From assembly GCF_013376005.1 (NCBI RefSeq), contig NZ_JABMJK010000001.1:248001-312000 (forward strand): a DNA stretch of 64,000 nt. The letters are read 5' to 3'. The stretch is from Duganella sp. SG902 (GTDB lineage Bacteria > Pseudomonadota > Gammaproteobacteria > Burkholderiales > Burkholderiaceae_D). How positions within the stretch are numbered: the first letter of the stretch is position 1; every line of letters begins with the position of its first letter. Shown here one piece after another: positions 36,198 through 44,419 of this stretch. A program made the translations under genes and the position numbers. The notes beneath the pieces were generated by a model. That model was given only the letters and a program-made list of their open reading frames with translations, searched no databases and was not told the origin of the DNA.

Positions 36198-36743
36198 TCA
36201 GCCGCCCCGGCGCGCCGCGCCCATCATCACGAACGCCACCCGTACCGGCTTGTCGGTCTTGTTGCGCCAGGCGTGGCGGGTGCCGTTCTGCACCACGATG
36301 TCGCCGGCCTTGAGCAGGCGCTGGGCACCGTTGTCCAGCTCCAGCCAGATCTCGCCGTCGAGCACGAAACCGTAGTCGATGGTGTCGGTGGTGTGCATGC
36401 CGGGGCTGTCCTGCTCGAACACGTCGATCAGGCCCGGCAGCATGGCCCCCATCTCGGCGCCGGCCGCCGCGAAGTCCATGTCCGGGCTGGCCATGACGGC
36501 GTCCGGCTGGAAGTCCACCACCAGCAGGCTGGAGGCGCCCGGCGCCGGCAGCAGCGAGCCGCGCGCGGCGGTCAGGTCGCCGCCGGCATGCGGCACGCCG
36601 GCGGCCGGCGCCGTCTGCCAGACCTGCGCGAACGCGTGGCCGGGTATGTGGGCGAAGCTGTGCGCACGCGGCGCGTCGCCATCGTCCACGAACACCGACC
36701 GGCCCTGCGCGTCGTGACCGGTTACCACCCGTCGTATCTTCAT
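36198..36743 (-). CDS. Cupin-domain protein
   Basis: 181-aa protein with a C-terminal cupin_2 barrel (about 105-175): MHTTDTIDYGFVLDGEIWLELD and LKAGDIVVQNGTRHAWRNKTDKP. The metal-binding pattern is reduced: the first motif gives H and E-like positions and the second keeps H in RHAW, so metal binding is uncertain. AAGGAG precedes the ATG. It lies between the Zn-ADH and nitroreductase genes with gaps of 11 and 1 bp. It may be a small-molecule-binding or isomerase-type cupin. Confidence 0.8.
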   Translation of the reverse strand: MKIRRVVTGHDAQGRSVFVDDGDAPRAHSFAHIPGHAFAQVWQTAPAAGVPHAGGDLTAARGSLLPAPGASSLLVVDFQPDAVMASPDMDFAAAGAEMGAMLPGLIDVFEQDSPGMHTTDTIDYGFVLDGEIWLELDNGAQRLLKAGDIVVQNGTRHAWRNKTDKPVRVAFVMMGAARRGG

Positions 36744-36754
36744 GGCCGCGCTCC

Positions 36755-37867
36755 TTATGGGCAGATGACGAAATTGCTGAAGCCGCCATTGCGGTTCTCG
36801 ATGCCGCCGATGGCTTCATTGATTTGCTCCAGCGGGAAGGTATGGTGCTGGAACACCGACAGGTCGACCACGCCGGCCTCCGCCAGGTCGGCCATCTCCT
36901 GCCCTTGCGCGGTGGTGAACCAGGCAGAGCCGACCAGGGTGATGTCGTTGTCCATCAGGTAGTGCAGGTTGACCGGCACGTCGCCCGCCACCGCGCCGAC
37001 GTTGACCAGCTTGCCGCCGCGGCGCAGCGTCCTGAGCGCGTCCAGCATCGGGCCGTGGCTGGCGCCGGGGCCGAGCGCGTCGATCACCACGTCCACGCCC
37101 TCGCCTTGCGTGACGTCCCCGGCCCATGGCTGCATCGAGCCGTCGTCCAGCGAGTGCACCGAGATGCGCTCCGGCGCCAGCGCCTTCACGCGCGCCAGCA
37201 GCTCGCGGTTGCGGCCGGTGCCGAGGATGCGGCGCGCGCCCAGCGCCAGCGCGAACAAGGCGCCGCCCAGGCCCAGCGTGCCGCTGATGCCGTTGATCAG
37301 CACGGTCGAGCCGGGGCCGACGTTGGCGGTGCGCAGCGCGCGGTAGCAGGTGCCCAGATAGCCCAGGCGCGCGGCCTGCTCGAACGGCATGCTGTCGGGG
37401 ATGCGCACCAGGCTGTACTGCGGCGCGCTCATGAATTCGCACAGGCCGCCGTACGGATACTGGTCGTAGATGCGCTGCGAGCGCTCGGAGAAGCCGAAAT
37501 AGCCGTTGAAGGTGTAGTGCGAGCAGGCGGTGGTCTCGCCGGCGCGGCAGTTGCGGCAGGCGCCGCAGTAGCGGGCCGGATTGACGTACACGCGGTCGCC
37601 CGGCTTGAAGCCGATCACCTGCGAGCCGACCGCCTCCACCACGCCGGCCGGGTCGAGGCCGAAGATGGCCGGCAGCTTGGGCAGCGGCAGATGGGGGAAC
37701 CAGTTGCCCCAGTTGCTCAGCACGTTGCCGAGGTTGGGCACGATGCCGCAGGCCTTGACCGCCACCAGCACGTCGGTGGGGCGCACTTCCGGCACCGGGA
37801 TCTGTTCAATCTTCATCGGCTCGCCAACGGCGTGCATGCGGGCCGCGCGCATCATTTTTGTCGTCAT
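36755..37867 (-). CDS. Medium-chain dehydrogenase (Zn-ADH family) lacking catalytic His
   Basis: 370-aa MDR-family dehydrogenase with a Rossmann domain (VLINGISGTLGLGGALFALALG). The structural-zinc cysteines C101, C104, C107 and C115 are present (CGACRNCRAGETTAC). C40 aligns with the first catalytic ligand. The usual GHE motif is FGLDPAG, so the catalytic histidine is Leu71 and the glutamate is Asp72. That argues against a normal catalytic zinc. AGGAG precedes the ATG. It heads or follows DUF1185 in a four-gene run. A reductase for a pathway ketone or aldehyde is plausible. Confidence 0.83.
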   Translation of the reverse strand: MTTKMMRAARMHAVGEPMKIEQIPVPEVRPTDVLVAVKACGIVPNLGNVLSNWGNWFPHLPLPKLPAIFGLDPAGVVEAVGSQVIGFKPGDRVYVNPARYCGACRNCRAGETTACSHYTFNGYFGFSERSQRIYDQYPYGGLCEFMSAPQYSLVRIPDSMPFEQAARLGYLGTCYRALRTANVGPGSTVLINGISGTLGLGGALFALALGARRILGTGRNRELLARVKALAPERISVHSLDDGSMQPWAGDVTQGEGVDVVIDALGPGASHGPMLDALRTLRRGGKLVNVGAVAGDVPVNLHYLMDNDITLVGSAWFTTAQGQEMADLAEAGVVDLSVFQHHTFPLEQINEAIGGIENRNGGFSNFVICP

Positions 37868-37903
37868 GATTGTCTCCTGATAGTTGATTTATTTTATCTA
37901 GAA

Positions 37904-38485
37904 TTAACGCAGACCATCTTCGCCGCGCACCTCGTCCGCCGCCAGGCCGCCGATGCGGGCGTGGATGCGGCCGCCGGTGGCCATCGCCAGGCCGAACACG
38001 ATCTCATCGCGGCGCGGGCCGTCCCACAAGGTCATCTCCGCCACGCCGAAGTGGCTGCGCACGTAGGCCGCCTGGATATGCCCGAGCGGCATCACCAGCC
38101 GGGTGCCGGCGCCGCCGATGGTCTTGGCGGCCGGCACGATGGCCTTCGGCCCGCCCAGCGCTTCACGCATGGCCCAGCCGCCGGCCTCGTGCCACACGGC
38201 GCCGTGCTCCAGCTCGCCATCCTCGCCGACCACGGCGCCCTTGCCGTAGGCCTGCACCGCTTGCGGGCCGCCGAGCGCCGCCAGCAGCCGCGCCGACAGT
38301 TCCGCGCCCAGTTGGCGCAGCTCCTGCATGAACGGCATGAGGTCGGGCTCATAGCGGCCGGCATAGGGGTTCTTCACCACCGCCATGGCCACCGCCACGC
38401 GCAGCGGCGTCGCCAGCCGCGGGCCGCCCTCGTGCCAGCACTCCTCGACATCCAGTTTGTACTTCCGAACATTCACCAGCGACAT
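37904..38485 (-). CDS. DUF1185 'amino acid synthesis' family protein
   Basis: 193-aa protein matching the family annotated as amino-acid-synthesis (DUF1185), whose activity is not established. Recognisable parts are LRVAVAMAVVKNPYAGRYEPDL, GKGAVVGEDGELEHGAVWHE and GGPKAIVPAAKTIGGAGT. GGAGG precedes the ATG. It is the first gene of the minus-strand operon and diverges from the ring-cleavage operon. Family members recur in aromatic-compound clusters, which suggests a lyase or decarboxylase role, but this is inference. Confidence 0.82.
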   Translation of the reverse strand: MSLVNVRKYKLDVEECWHEGGPRLATPLRVAVAMAVVKNPYAGRYEPDLMPFMQELRQLGAELSARLLAALGGPQAVQAYGKGAVVGEDGELEHGAVWHEAGGWAMREALGGPKAIVPAAKTIGGAGTRLVMPLGHIQAAYVRSHFGVAEMTLWDGPRRDEIVFGLAMATGGRIHARIGGLAADEVRGEDGLR

Positions 38486-38564
38486 CTACAACCTCCAGTC
38501 AACACCGTTATCCGGGCCGGGCGCCTATCGCCGTCCCCATGCGATAAATTATACACAGCGATCA

Positions 38565-38618
38565 TTTTTGTGCAAACTAAATATTTTTATGCACAAAATT
38601 AAGAATTGATCCTATAAT
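38565..38618. promoter_or_regulatory. Candidate GntR operators and promoter of the ring-cleavage operon
   Basis: TTTTATGCACAAAA (38585-38598) matches the core of the 28-bp palindrome in front of the GntR gene at 13 of 14 positions. An oppositely oriented copy, TTTTTGTGCAAAC, lies at about 38565-38576. A perfect TATAAT is at 38613-38618, and a 17-bp spacer places a -35 at 38590-38595, within the first site. Binding would therefore block this promoter and perhaps the divergent DUF1185 promoter. Confidence 0.65.
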
Positions 38619-38668
38619 CGGTCCGACCGCAGCAAAGTCTGGCCCCATTCCATACAGAGGAGAACCGC

Positions 38669-39520
38669 ATGAAACTGATATCGTACCGACGCGCGGGACG
38701 CGCCCACTACGGCGTCGTCATAGGCGACGGCGTCAATGAACTGACCGACCGCGTGGCCGGCGCCGCCGACCTGAGCGCCCTGCTGGCCAACCCGCATCTG
38801 CTGGCGCAGGCGCGCCAGATCGCCGCCGCCGGCAAGACCGACTACCCGCTGGCCAGCGTGACGCTGGAGCCGGTGATCCCCAAGCCGGGCAAGGTGGTGT
38901 GCGTGGGCATCAACTACGTCGAGCACGCCCACGAGGCGGGCCGCAAGATCGGCCAGTACCCGGTGATCTTCCAGCGCTACAGCGAAACCCTGATCGCCCA
39001 CGGCGCGCCGCTGCTGCGCCCCAAGGTGTCGACCAACTTCGACTTCGAGGCCGAGCTGGCGGTGGTGATCGGCAAGGGCGGCGCCCATATCGATCCGGCC
39101 AACGCCATGGAACACGTGGCCGGCTACACCTGCTTCAACGACGCCAGCGTGCGCGACTGGCAGTTCCACACCCACCAGTACGGCATGGGCAAGAACTTCG
39201 CCGGCACCGGCGCGCTCGGCCCGTGGCTGGTGACGGCCGACGACATCCCCGAGTACCGCGAGCTGACCGTCAGCGGCCGCCTGAACGGCGAGCAGCTGCA
39301 GTCGGGCAAGCTGTCCGAGCTGGCGTTCGACATCCCCGCGCTGATCGCCTACATCTCGCAGGCGCTGCCGTGGAACCCGGGCGACATCCTCGCCACCGGC
39401 ACCCCGAGCGGCATCGGCTTCAAGCGCAATCCGCCGATCTTCCTCGAGGCGGGCGGCGTTTTCGAGGTGACCATCCCCGGCATCGGCACCCTGTCCAACC
39501 CGGTCGTCGACGAAGCCTGA
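38669..39520 (+). CDS. Fumarylacetoacetate-hydrolase-family enzyme
   Basis: 283-aa FAH-fold enzyme. Metal ligands E127 and E129 (FDFEAELAVVIG) and D158 (CFNDASVRDWQ) are present, as are VCVGINYVEHAHE and LATGTPSGIGF. The fold covers acylpyruvate hydrolases, 2-oxo-diene hydratases/decarboxylases and isomerases of meta-cleavage pathways. GAGGAGA precedes the ATG. As first gene of the operon FAH-VOC-ALDH-FMO it most likely acts on the ring-fission product. Confidence 0.88.
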   Translation: MKLISYRRAGRAHYGVVIGDGVNELTDRVAGAADLSALLANPHLLAQARQIAAAGKTDYPLASVTLEPVIPKPGKVVCVGINYVEHAHEAGRKIGQYPVIFQRYSETLIAHGAPLLRPKVSTNFDFEAELAVVIGKGGAHIDPANAMEHVAGYTCFNDASVRDWQFHTHQYGMGKNFAGTGALGPWLVTADDIPEYRELTVSGRLNGEQLQSGKLSELAFDIPALIAYISQALPWNPGDILATGTPSGIGFKRNPPIFLEAGGVFEVTIPGIGTLSNPVVDEA

Positions 39521-39549
39521 TACGCTACCAACACAACAGGAGACCCAGC

Positions 39550-40101
39550 ATGTCCAAACTTCCGCGCATCCAATACACCCACACCGGGATTTTCTGCGTC
39601 GACCTCGAACGCATGGTCGAGTTCTACCGTTCCCGCATCGGCTTCATCGTCAGCGACCAGGGCGTGGCCTCCACCGGCCACCGCCTGTTCTTCATGACCC
39701 AGGACCCGGAAATCCACCACCAGCTGGTGCTGTTCGACGGCAAGCCGACCGGCCTGCCGTTCAACCCGATCAACCAGCTGTCGTTCCTGATGGATTCCAT
39801 CGACGACCTGTGCACCTACTACCGCCAGCTGCAGGAGTTCGGCATCACCGGCATCGAGCAGGTCGACCACGGCAACGCCTGGTCGCTGTATTTCAAGGAC
39901 CCGGAGGGCAACCCGATCGAGATGTACGTCGACAGCCCGTTCTACACCCACCAGCCCTGCCGCGAGCCGCTCGACCTGTCGCAAACGCCGGCGCAGATCG
40001 TGGCGCGGACCGAGGCCATGTGCCGCCGCCGTCCCGACTTCATGACGCGCGAGGCCTGGATCGCCGCCACCCGCGAAAAGATCCGCCTGCAGCGCGTATG
40101 A
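39550..40101 (+). CDS. VOC-superfamily extradiol dioxygenase-like protein
   Basis: 183-aa vicinal-oxygen-chelate protein. Candidate metal ligands are H11 (YTHTGIFCVDL), H56 or H57 (EIHHQLVLF) and E124 (GNPIEMYV), the spacing of ring-cleaving dioxygenases. The N-terminal MVEFYRSRIGFIVSD is typical of the fold. AGGAGA precedes the ATG. The stop overlaps the aldehyde dehydrogenase start (ATGA). It probably opens the ring of a dihydroxylated aromatic made by the monooxygenase; glyoxalase-type activity is the alternative. Confidence 0.85.
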   Translation: MSKLPRIQYTHTGIFCVDLERMVEFYRSRIGFIVSDQGVASTGHRLFFMTQDPEIHHQLVLFDGKPTGLPFNPINQLSFLMDSIDDLCTYYRQLQEFGITGIEQVDHGNAWSLYFKDPEGNPIEMYVDSPFYTHQPCREPLDLSQTPAQIVARTEAMCRRRPDFMTREAWIAATREKIRLQRV

Positions 40102-41528
40102 AGCCCAACTACATCGGCGGCGCGTGGCTGGACGGCGCCAGCGCGCGCGACAACCTGAACCCGTCCGACCTGTCCGACCACATCGGCCACTACGCCCACG
40201 CCGACGCCGCCCAGGCGCAACAGGCCATCCAGGCGGCGGCGCGGGCGCAGGCCGGGTGGGCGCACAGCGGCATCCAGCTGCGCGCCAGCGCGCTCGACTT
40301 CATCGGCGCCGAACTGCTGGCGCGGCAACAGGAGCTGGGCACGCTGCTGGCGCGCGAGGAAGGCAAGACGCTGGCGGAGGCGGCCGGCGAAGTGGCGCGC
40401 GCCGGCCACATCTTCAAGTTCTACGCCGGCGAGGCGCTGCGCCTGCGCGGCGACAAGCTGGCCTCGGTGCGGCCCGGCGTGGAGGTCGAGGTCACGCGAG
40501 AACCGGTGGGCGTGGTCGGTATCATCACGCCATGGAATTTCCCGATGGCGATACCGGCTTGGAAGATCGCCCCCGCCCTGTGCCACGGCAACGCGGTGGT
40601 GTTCAAGCCGGCCGACCTGGTGCCCGGCAGCGCCTGGGCGCTGGCCGAGATCATCAGCCGCGCCGGCCTGCCGCCGGGCGTGTTCAACCTGGTGATGGGG
40701 CGCGGCAGCGTGGTCGGCCAGGCCATCATCGAGGCGCCCGCGGTGCGCGCGGTCAGCTTCACCGGTTCGGTGGAGACCGGCCGCCAGTTGCTGCTGGCCA
40801 CCGCCCAACGCCAGGCCAAGGTGCAGCTGGAAATGGGCGGCAAGAATCCGCTGCTGATCCTCGACGACGCCGACCTCGACACCGCCGTGCATTGCGCCGT
40901 GCAGGGCGCCTACTATTCCACCGGCCAGCGTTGCACCGCCTCGTCGCGCTTCATCGTCGAGAAAGGCATTTACCCGGCCTTCGTGCGCCGCACCGCCGAG
41001 GCGCTGGCGGCGCTGCGCGTCGGCCACGCCCTGCATGCCGACACCCAGATCGGCCCGGTGGCCGACGCCGGCCAGCTGGCGCAGAACCTCGACTACGTGG
41101 CCATCGGCCGGGCCGAGGGCGCGCGCCTGGTCACGGGCGGCGAACGCCTGTCGCGCGAGACCGACGGCTACTTCATGCGCCCGGCCCTGTTCGCCGACGC
41201 CGAGCCGTCGATGCGCATCGCGCGCGAGGAAATCTTCGGCCCGGTGGCCTGCGCCATCCCGGCCGACAACTATGAACACGCGCTGGCGATCGCCAACGAC
41301 ACCCCGTTCGGGCTGTCGGCCGGCATCTGCACCGGCTCGCTCAAGCACGCGACCCACTTCAAGCGCCACATGCAAAGCGGCATGGTGATGGTCAACGTGC
41401 CGACCGCCGGCGTCGACTACCACGTGCCGTTCGGCGGCACCAAGGGTTCCAGCCACGGCGCGCGCGAGCAAGGCACGCACGCGGCGGAATTCTTCACCAG
41501 CGTCAAGACCGCGTACACCATGGCCTAG
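40098..41528 (+). CDS. NAD(P)-dependent aldehyde dehydrogenase
   Basis: 476-aa ALDH. The cofactor motif is IITPWNFPMAIPAWKIAPAL; catalytic E245 is in QLEMGGKN and nucleophile C279 in TGQRCTASSR. The C-terminal GVDYHVPFGGTKGSS resembles 2-oxoglutarate-semialdehyde dehydrogenases. The ATG overlaps the dioxygenase stop by four bases, so translation is coupled. In this operon it likely oxidises a semialdehyde from ring cleavage. Confidence 0.9.
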   Translation: MKPNYIGGAWLDGASARDNLNPSDLSDHIGHYAHADAAQAQQAIQAAARAQAGWAHSGIQLRASALDFIGAELLARQQELGTLLAREEGKTLAEAAGEVARAGHIFKFYAGEALRLRGDKLASVRPGVEVEVTREPVGVVGIITPWNFPMAIPAWKIAPALCHGNAVVFKPADLVPGSAWALAEIISRAGLPPGVFNLVMGRGSVVGQAIIEAPAVRAVSFTGSVETGRQLLLATAQRQAKVQLEMGGKNPLLILDDADLDTAVHCAVQGAYYSTGQRCTASSRFIVEKGIYPAFVRRTAEALAALRVGHALHADTQIGPVADAGQLAQNLDYVAIGRAEGARLVTGGERLSRETDGYFMRPALFADAEPSMRIAREEIFGPVACAIPADNYEHALAIANDTPFGLSAGICTGSLKHATHFKRHMQSGMVMVNVPTAGVDYHVPFGGTKGSSHGAREQGTHAAEFFTSVKTAYTMA

Positions 41529-41555
41529 GCGCCGCAAGCACAACTGGAGACAACA

Positions 41556-43160
41556 ATGAATATCGATGTGGATGTACTGATCGTCGGCATGGGACCGGTG
41601 GGCGCCGTCGCCGCCAACCTGGCCGGCAAATGGGGCCTGAAGACGCTGGCGGTCGACAAGATGCTGGAAATCTACGACAAGCCGCGCGCCTTCGGCCTGG
41701 ACCAGGAGGTGATGCGGGTCTTCGACAACATCGGCATCGGCGAGCGGATCGCCGCGCACGTGATGCCTTACCGCACCTCGGAATACCAGACCACCGGCGG
41801 CGCCGTGCTCAAGCGCATCGCGCCGGCCGGCACGCCCTACCCGCTGGGCTGGGCGCCCAACTACGTGTTCTCGCAGCCGGCGGTGGAGGGCGCGCTGCGC
41901 GCCAACCTCGCCAGCTTCCCGGAGGTGAGCGTGGAGCTGGGCACCGAGGTGCTGTCGGTCGAGCAGAACGGCGACGTCGCCAGCGTGCTGCTGCGCGACC
42001 GCGACGGCCGCGAGCGCCGCGTGGGCGCGCGCCATGTGCTGGCCTGCGACGGCGGCACCAGTCCGCTGCGCACCAGCCTGGGCTTGCAGATGGAGGATCT
42101 GGAGTTCGACGAGCCGTGGATGGTGGTCGACGTGATGGTGACGCCGGAGGTGGCGGCGCGCCTGCCGGCCGTCAACATCCAGTTCTGCGAGACCGCGCGC
42201 CCCTGCACCTACATCGTCGGCCCCGGCCTGCACCGGCGCTGGGAATTCATGATCAACGACGATGAAACGCCGGGCGCCATCCAGCAGCCGGAGGCGATCC
42301 GCCAGCTGCTGTCGCGCTGGATGGCGCCCGGCGAATACGAGCTGTGGCGCGCCTCGGCCTACCGCTTCCACGCGCTGATCCTGAAGAAGTGGCGCGAGGA
42401 CAATCTGTTCTTCCTCGGCGACGCCGCCCACATGACGCCGCCCTTCATGGCGCAAGGCATGTGCCAGGGCATCCGCGACGCCGCCAACCTGGTGTGGAAG
42501 CTGGCCATGGTGCGGCAGGGACTGGCCGCGCCGGCCCTGCTCGACACCTACCAGCAGGAACGCCTGCCGCACGTGCGCCAGACCACGCTGGTGACGCGCG
42601 AGCTGGGCCGCGTGATCTGCGAGCGCGATCCGGCCAGGGCCGCCGAGCGCGACGCCCGCATGCTGGCCGAGATGGCGGCCGCCAGCGGCCCCACCGTGCG
42701 TCAGTCGCTGATCCCCGGCCTGGGCGCGGGCCTGCTGGCCGCGCAGGACGCCACCGGCGCGCGCGGCCTGCTGTTCCCGCAACCACGGGTGGACGACAGC
42801 GAGGGCCGCAGCGGCCTGCTCGACCGGTTCACCGGCGCCCGCTTCGTGCTGGTGGCGGCGGCCGGCGCCAGCGTCACGCCGCTGCTGGAGGAAATCCGCA
42901 GCTGGGACAGCCTGGACGCGCTGCCGCTGGCCGTGGTCACCTTGTCCGACAGCGGCCAGCCGCCGCTGCCGCCGTACGGCGTGCGCGAGCATGACGGCGT
43001 GCTGCGCCAGTGGATGACGGCGCATGGCTGCCAGTACGCGCTGGTGCGCCCGGACCACTACGTGTACGGCGGCGCGGCCGGCCTGCGCGAAGGGCTGGAC
43101 CTGCTCAAGTCGCTGCGGCTGGCCCTGGGTGGCAACCTGATCGCCGCCCTGACGTTCTAG
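41556..43160 (+). CDS. FAD-dependent aromatic monooxygenase, MhpA-like
   Basis: 534-aa flavoprotein hydroxylase. The N-terminal FAD motif is VLIVGMGPVGAVAANLAG (about 7-24); a DG motif occurs at LACDGGTSPLRT, and the second FAD motif FFLGDAAHMTPPFMAQGM is near residue 286. A thioredoxin-like C-terminal region completes the MhpA/PheA layout. GGAGA precedes the ATG. Enzymes of this group hydroxylate phenolic rings with NAD(P)H, here presumably preparing the substrate of the adjacent extradiol dioxygenase. Confidence 0.9.
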   Translation: MNIDVDVLIVGMGPVGAVAANLAGKWGLKTLAVDKMLEIYDKPRAFGLDQEVMRVFDNIGIGERIAAHVMPYRTSEYQTTGGAVLKRIAPAGTPYPLGWAPNYVFSQPAVEGALRANLASFPEVSVELGTEVLSVEQNGDVASVLLRDRDGRERRVGARHVLACDGGTSPLRTSLGLQMEDLEFDEPWMVVDVMVTPEVAARLPAVNIQFCETARPCTYIVGPGLHRRWEFMINDDETPGAIQQPEAIRQLLSRWMAPGEYELWRASAYRFHALILKKWREDNLFFLGDAAHMTPPFMAQGMCQGIRDAANLVWKLAMVRQGLAAPALLDTYQQERLPHVRQTTLVTRELGRVICERDPARAAERDARMLAEMAAASGPTVRQSLIPGLGAGLLAAQDATGARGLLFPQPRVDDSEGRSGLLDRFTGARFVLVAAAGASVTPLLEEIRSWDSLDALPLAVVTLSDSGQPPLPPYGVREHDGVLRQWMTAHGCQYALVRPDHYVYGGAAGLREGLDLLKSLRLALGGNLIAALTF

Positions 43161-43221
43161 GCGCCGCCAGCCGCGGTACCGGCGCCGGATGCGTCCCGCA
43201 TCCGGCGCTTTTATTTGCATT

Positions 43222-43249
43222 ATCCGTATTTTATGCATAAAATACGGAT
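43222..43249. promoter_or_regulatory. 28-bp perfect palindrome, probable GntR autoregulatory operator
   Basis: Positions 43222-43249 read the same on both strands, with core TTTTATGCATAAAA. It ends 23 bp before the GntR ATG, where a repressor would overlap the start of transcription. Related sequences occur at 38565-38598 and 51039-51110. Confidence 0.75.
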
Positions 43250-43272
43250 TACTAGTCTTCAGGATCACACCC

Positions 43273-43974
43273 ATGGAACACTTCTCCGCTGAACCGGCAT
43301 CCGGCGCCTCGCTGATCGAGGTCGCCCTGCAGAAGATGAAGCATGCGATTGTCTGCTGTGAGCTGCCGCCCGGCTTCAAGCTCAAGGTCGACGCACTGTC
43401 CAAGGAATACGGCATTTCCAGTTCGCCCATCCGCGAGGCGCTCAACCGCCTGGCGCAGGAGGGCGTGGTGACGGCCAGCGACAACAAGGGCTTTCGCGTG
43501 GCGCCGATCTCGGTCAGCGACTTCCAGGAGATCACCCGTTTGCGCCAGCTGCTGGAATGCGAGGCGCTGAGCGACGCCATCACCTATGGCGACGATGAAT
43601 GGGAGGGCAATGTGCTGGCGGCCTATCACCGCCTGGGGATCACGGAGAAGCGCCTGGGCGACGGTCCGGTGGCGCTGGACGACGACTGGGCCGCGCGCCA
43701 CAAGAATTTCCACTTCATGCTGTTTTCGGCCTGCCCCTCGGGGCTGCTGCTGAGCATGGTCGACTCGCTGTTCGACCGCGCCGAGCGGTATCGCCGCTTC
43801 TCGGCGCTGCATCGCCAGACCGAGCGCCACAAGAGCAACGAGCACCAGCTGCTGATGGACGCGGCCCTGGCGCGCGACAAGGACAAGGCCATCGGCCTGC
43901 TGCGCCATCACATCGGGCACACGCGCGACAGCGTGACCGAGGCCATCCAGCGCCAGCAGGCCACGCTGCAGTAG
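43273..43974 (+). CDS. GntR-family regulator (FadR/FCD subfamily)
   Basis: 233-aa regulator. The winged helix is at about 15-75 (KLKVDALSKEYGISSSPIREALNRLAQEGVV), and an all-helical FCD ligand domain follows (about 90-225). FCD metal/ligand histidines may include those in NEHQLLMDA and LRHHIGHT. It is the last gene of the FAH-VOC-ALDH-FMO direction, 112 bp behind the monooxygenase, with its own promoter carrying a perfect palindrome. It probably represses the ring-cleavage operon and the DUF1302 cassette until a pathway acid binds. Confidence 0.88.
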   Translation: MEHFSAEPASGASLIEVALQKMKHAIVCCELPPGFKLKVDALSKEYGISSSPIREALNRLAQEGVVTASDNKGFRVAPISVSDFQEITRLRQLLECEALSDAITYGDDEWEGNVLAAYHRLGITEKRLGDGPVALDDDWAARHKNFHFMLFSACPSGLLLSMVDSLFDRAERYRRFSALHRQTERHKSNEHQLLMDAALARDKDKAIGLLRHHIGHTRDSVTEAIQRQQATLQ

Positions 43975-43975
43975 A

Positions 43976-44419
43976 TCAGTTGTACACGCCGGTCAGCACG
44001 ATGACGTCGCCAACGCGTTCAAAGTAGGACGAGCGCGACGCCATCGATTTGGTCACCGGATTGAGCCAGGTGAAATCCACCCAGCCGCTGCCCTTCTTTT
44101 TGGCCAGCTCGATTTCCTCGCGCACGAAGGCCTTGCCGTTGACGTCCTTCAGTTCCAGCAAGGCCTTGCCGACCAGTTTGGGATTGCCGCCATCGGCCAG
44201 CAGCACGCCGTTCATGTCCAGCACCACCACGTACAGCTCGCCGTTGACGAACTGGCCCTGCGGCTTGTTGAACTCGGCCAGCGCCGCCTCCCTGCCCTGC
44301 TGCTTGAGGTAGGCCACCGCCTTCTGGACGAAGCCCACCGCCTCGTCCTTGCTGGCCGCCATGGCCGGCGCCTGGCACAGCGCCGCCAGCAGCAACAATG
44401 GGATATAACGCGCTTTCAT
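43976..44419 (-). CDS. Small periplasmic Cache-domain protein (second copy)
   Basis: 147-aa secreted protein (signal peptide about 1-21, QAPAMAASKD), paralogue of the protein at 10210-10659. Both share AYLK-x2-G-x-EA, PKLVGKA, EEIELAKKKGSGWVDFTW and a GDVI...GVY ending. ATG 44419 has AAGGAGG upstream and overlaps the RND transporter stop (ATGA), so it is the last gene of the DUF1302 cassette. The role may be to sense or bind the transported compound; no signalling domain is attached. Confidence 0.82.
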   Translation of the reverse strand: MKARYIPLLLLAALCQAPAMAASKDEAVGFVQKAVAYLKQQGREAALAEFNKPQGQFVNGELYVVVLDMNGVLLADGGNPKLVGKALLELKDVNGKAFVREEIELAKKKGSGWVDFTWLNPVTKSMASRSSYFERVGDVIVLTGVYN

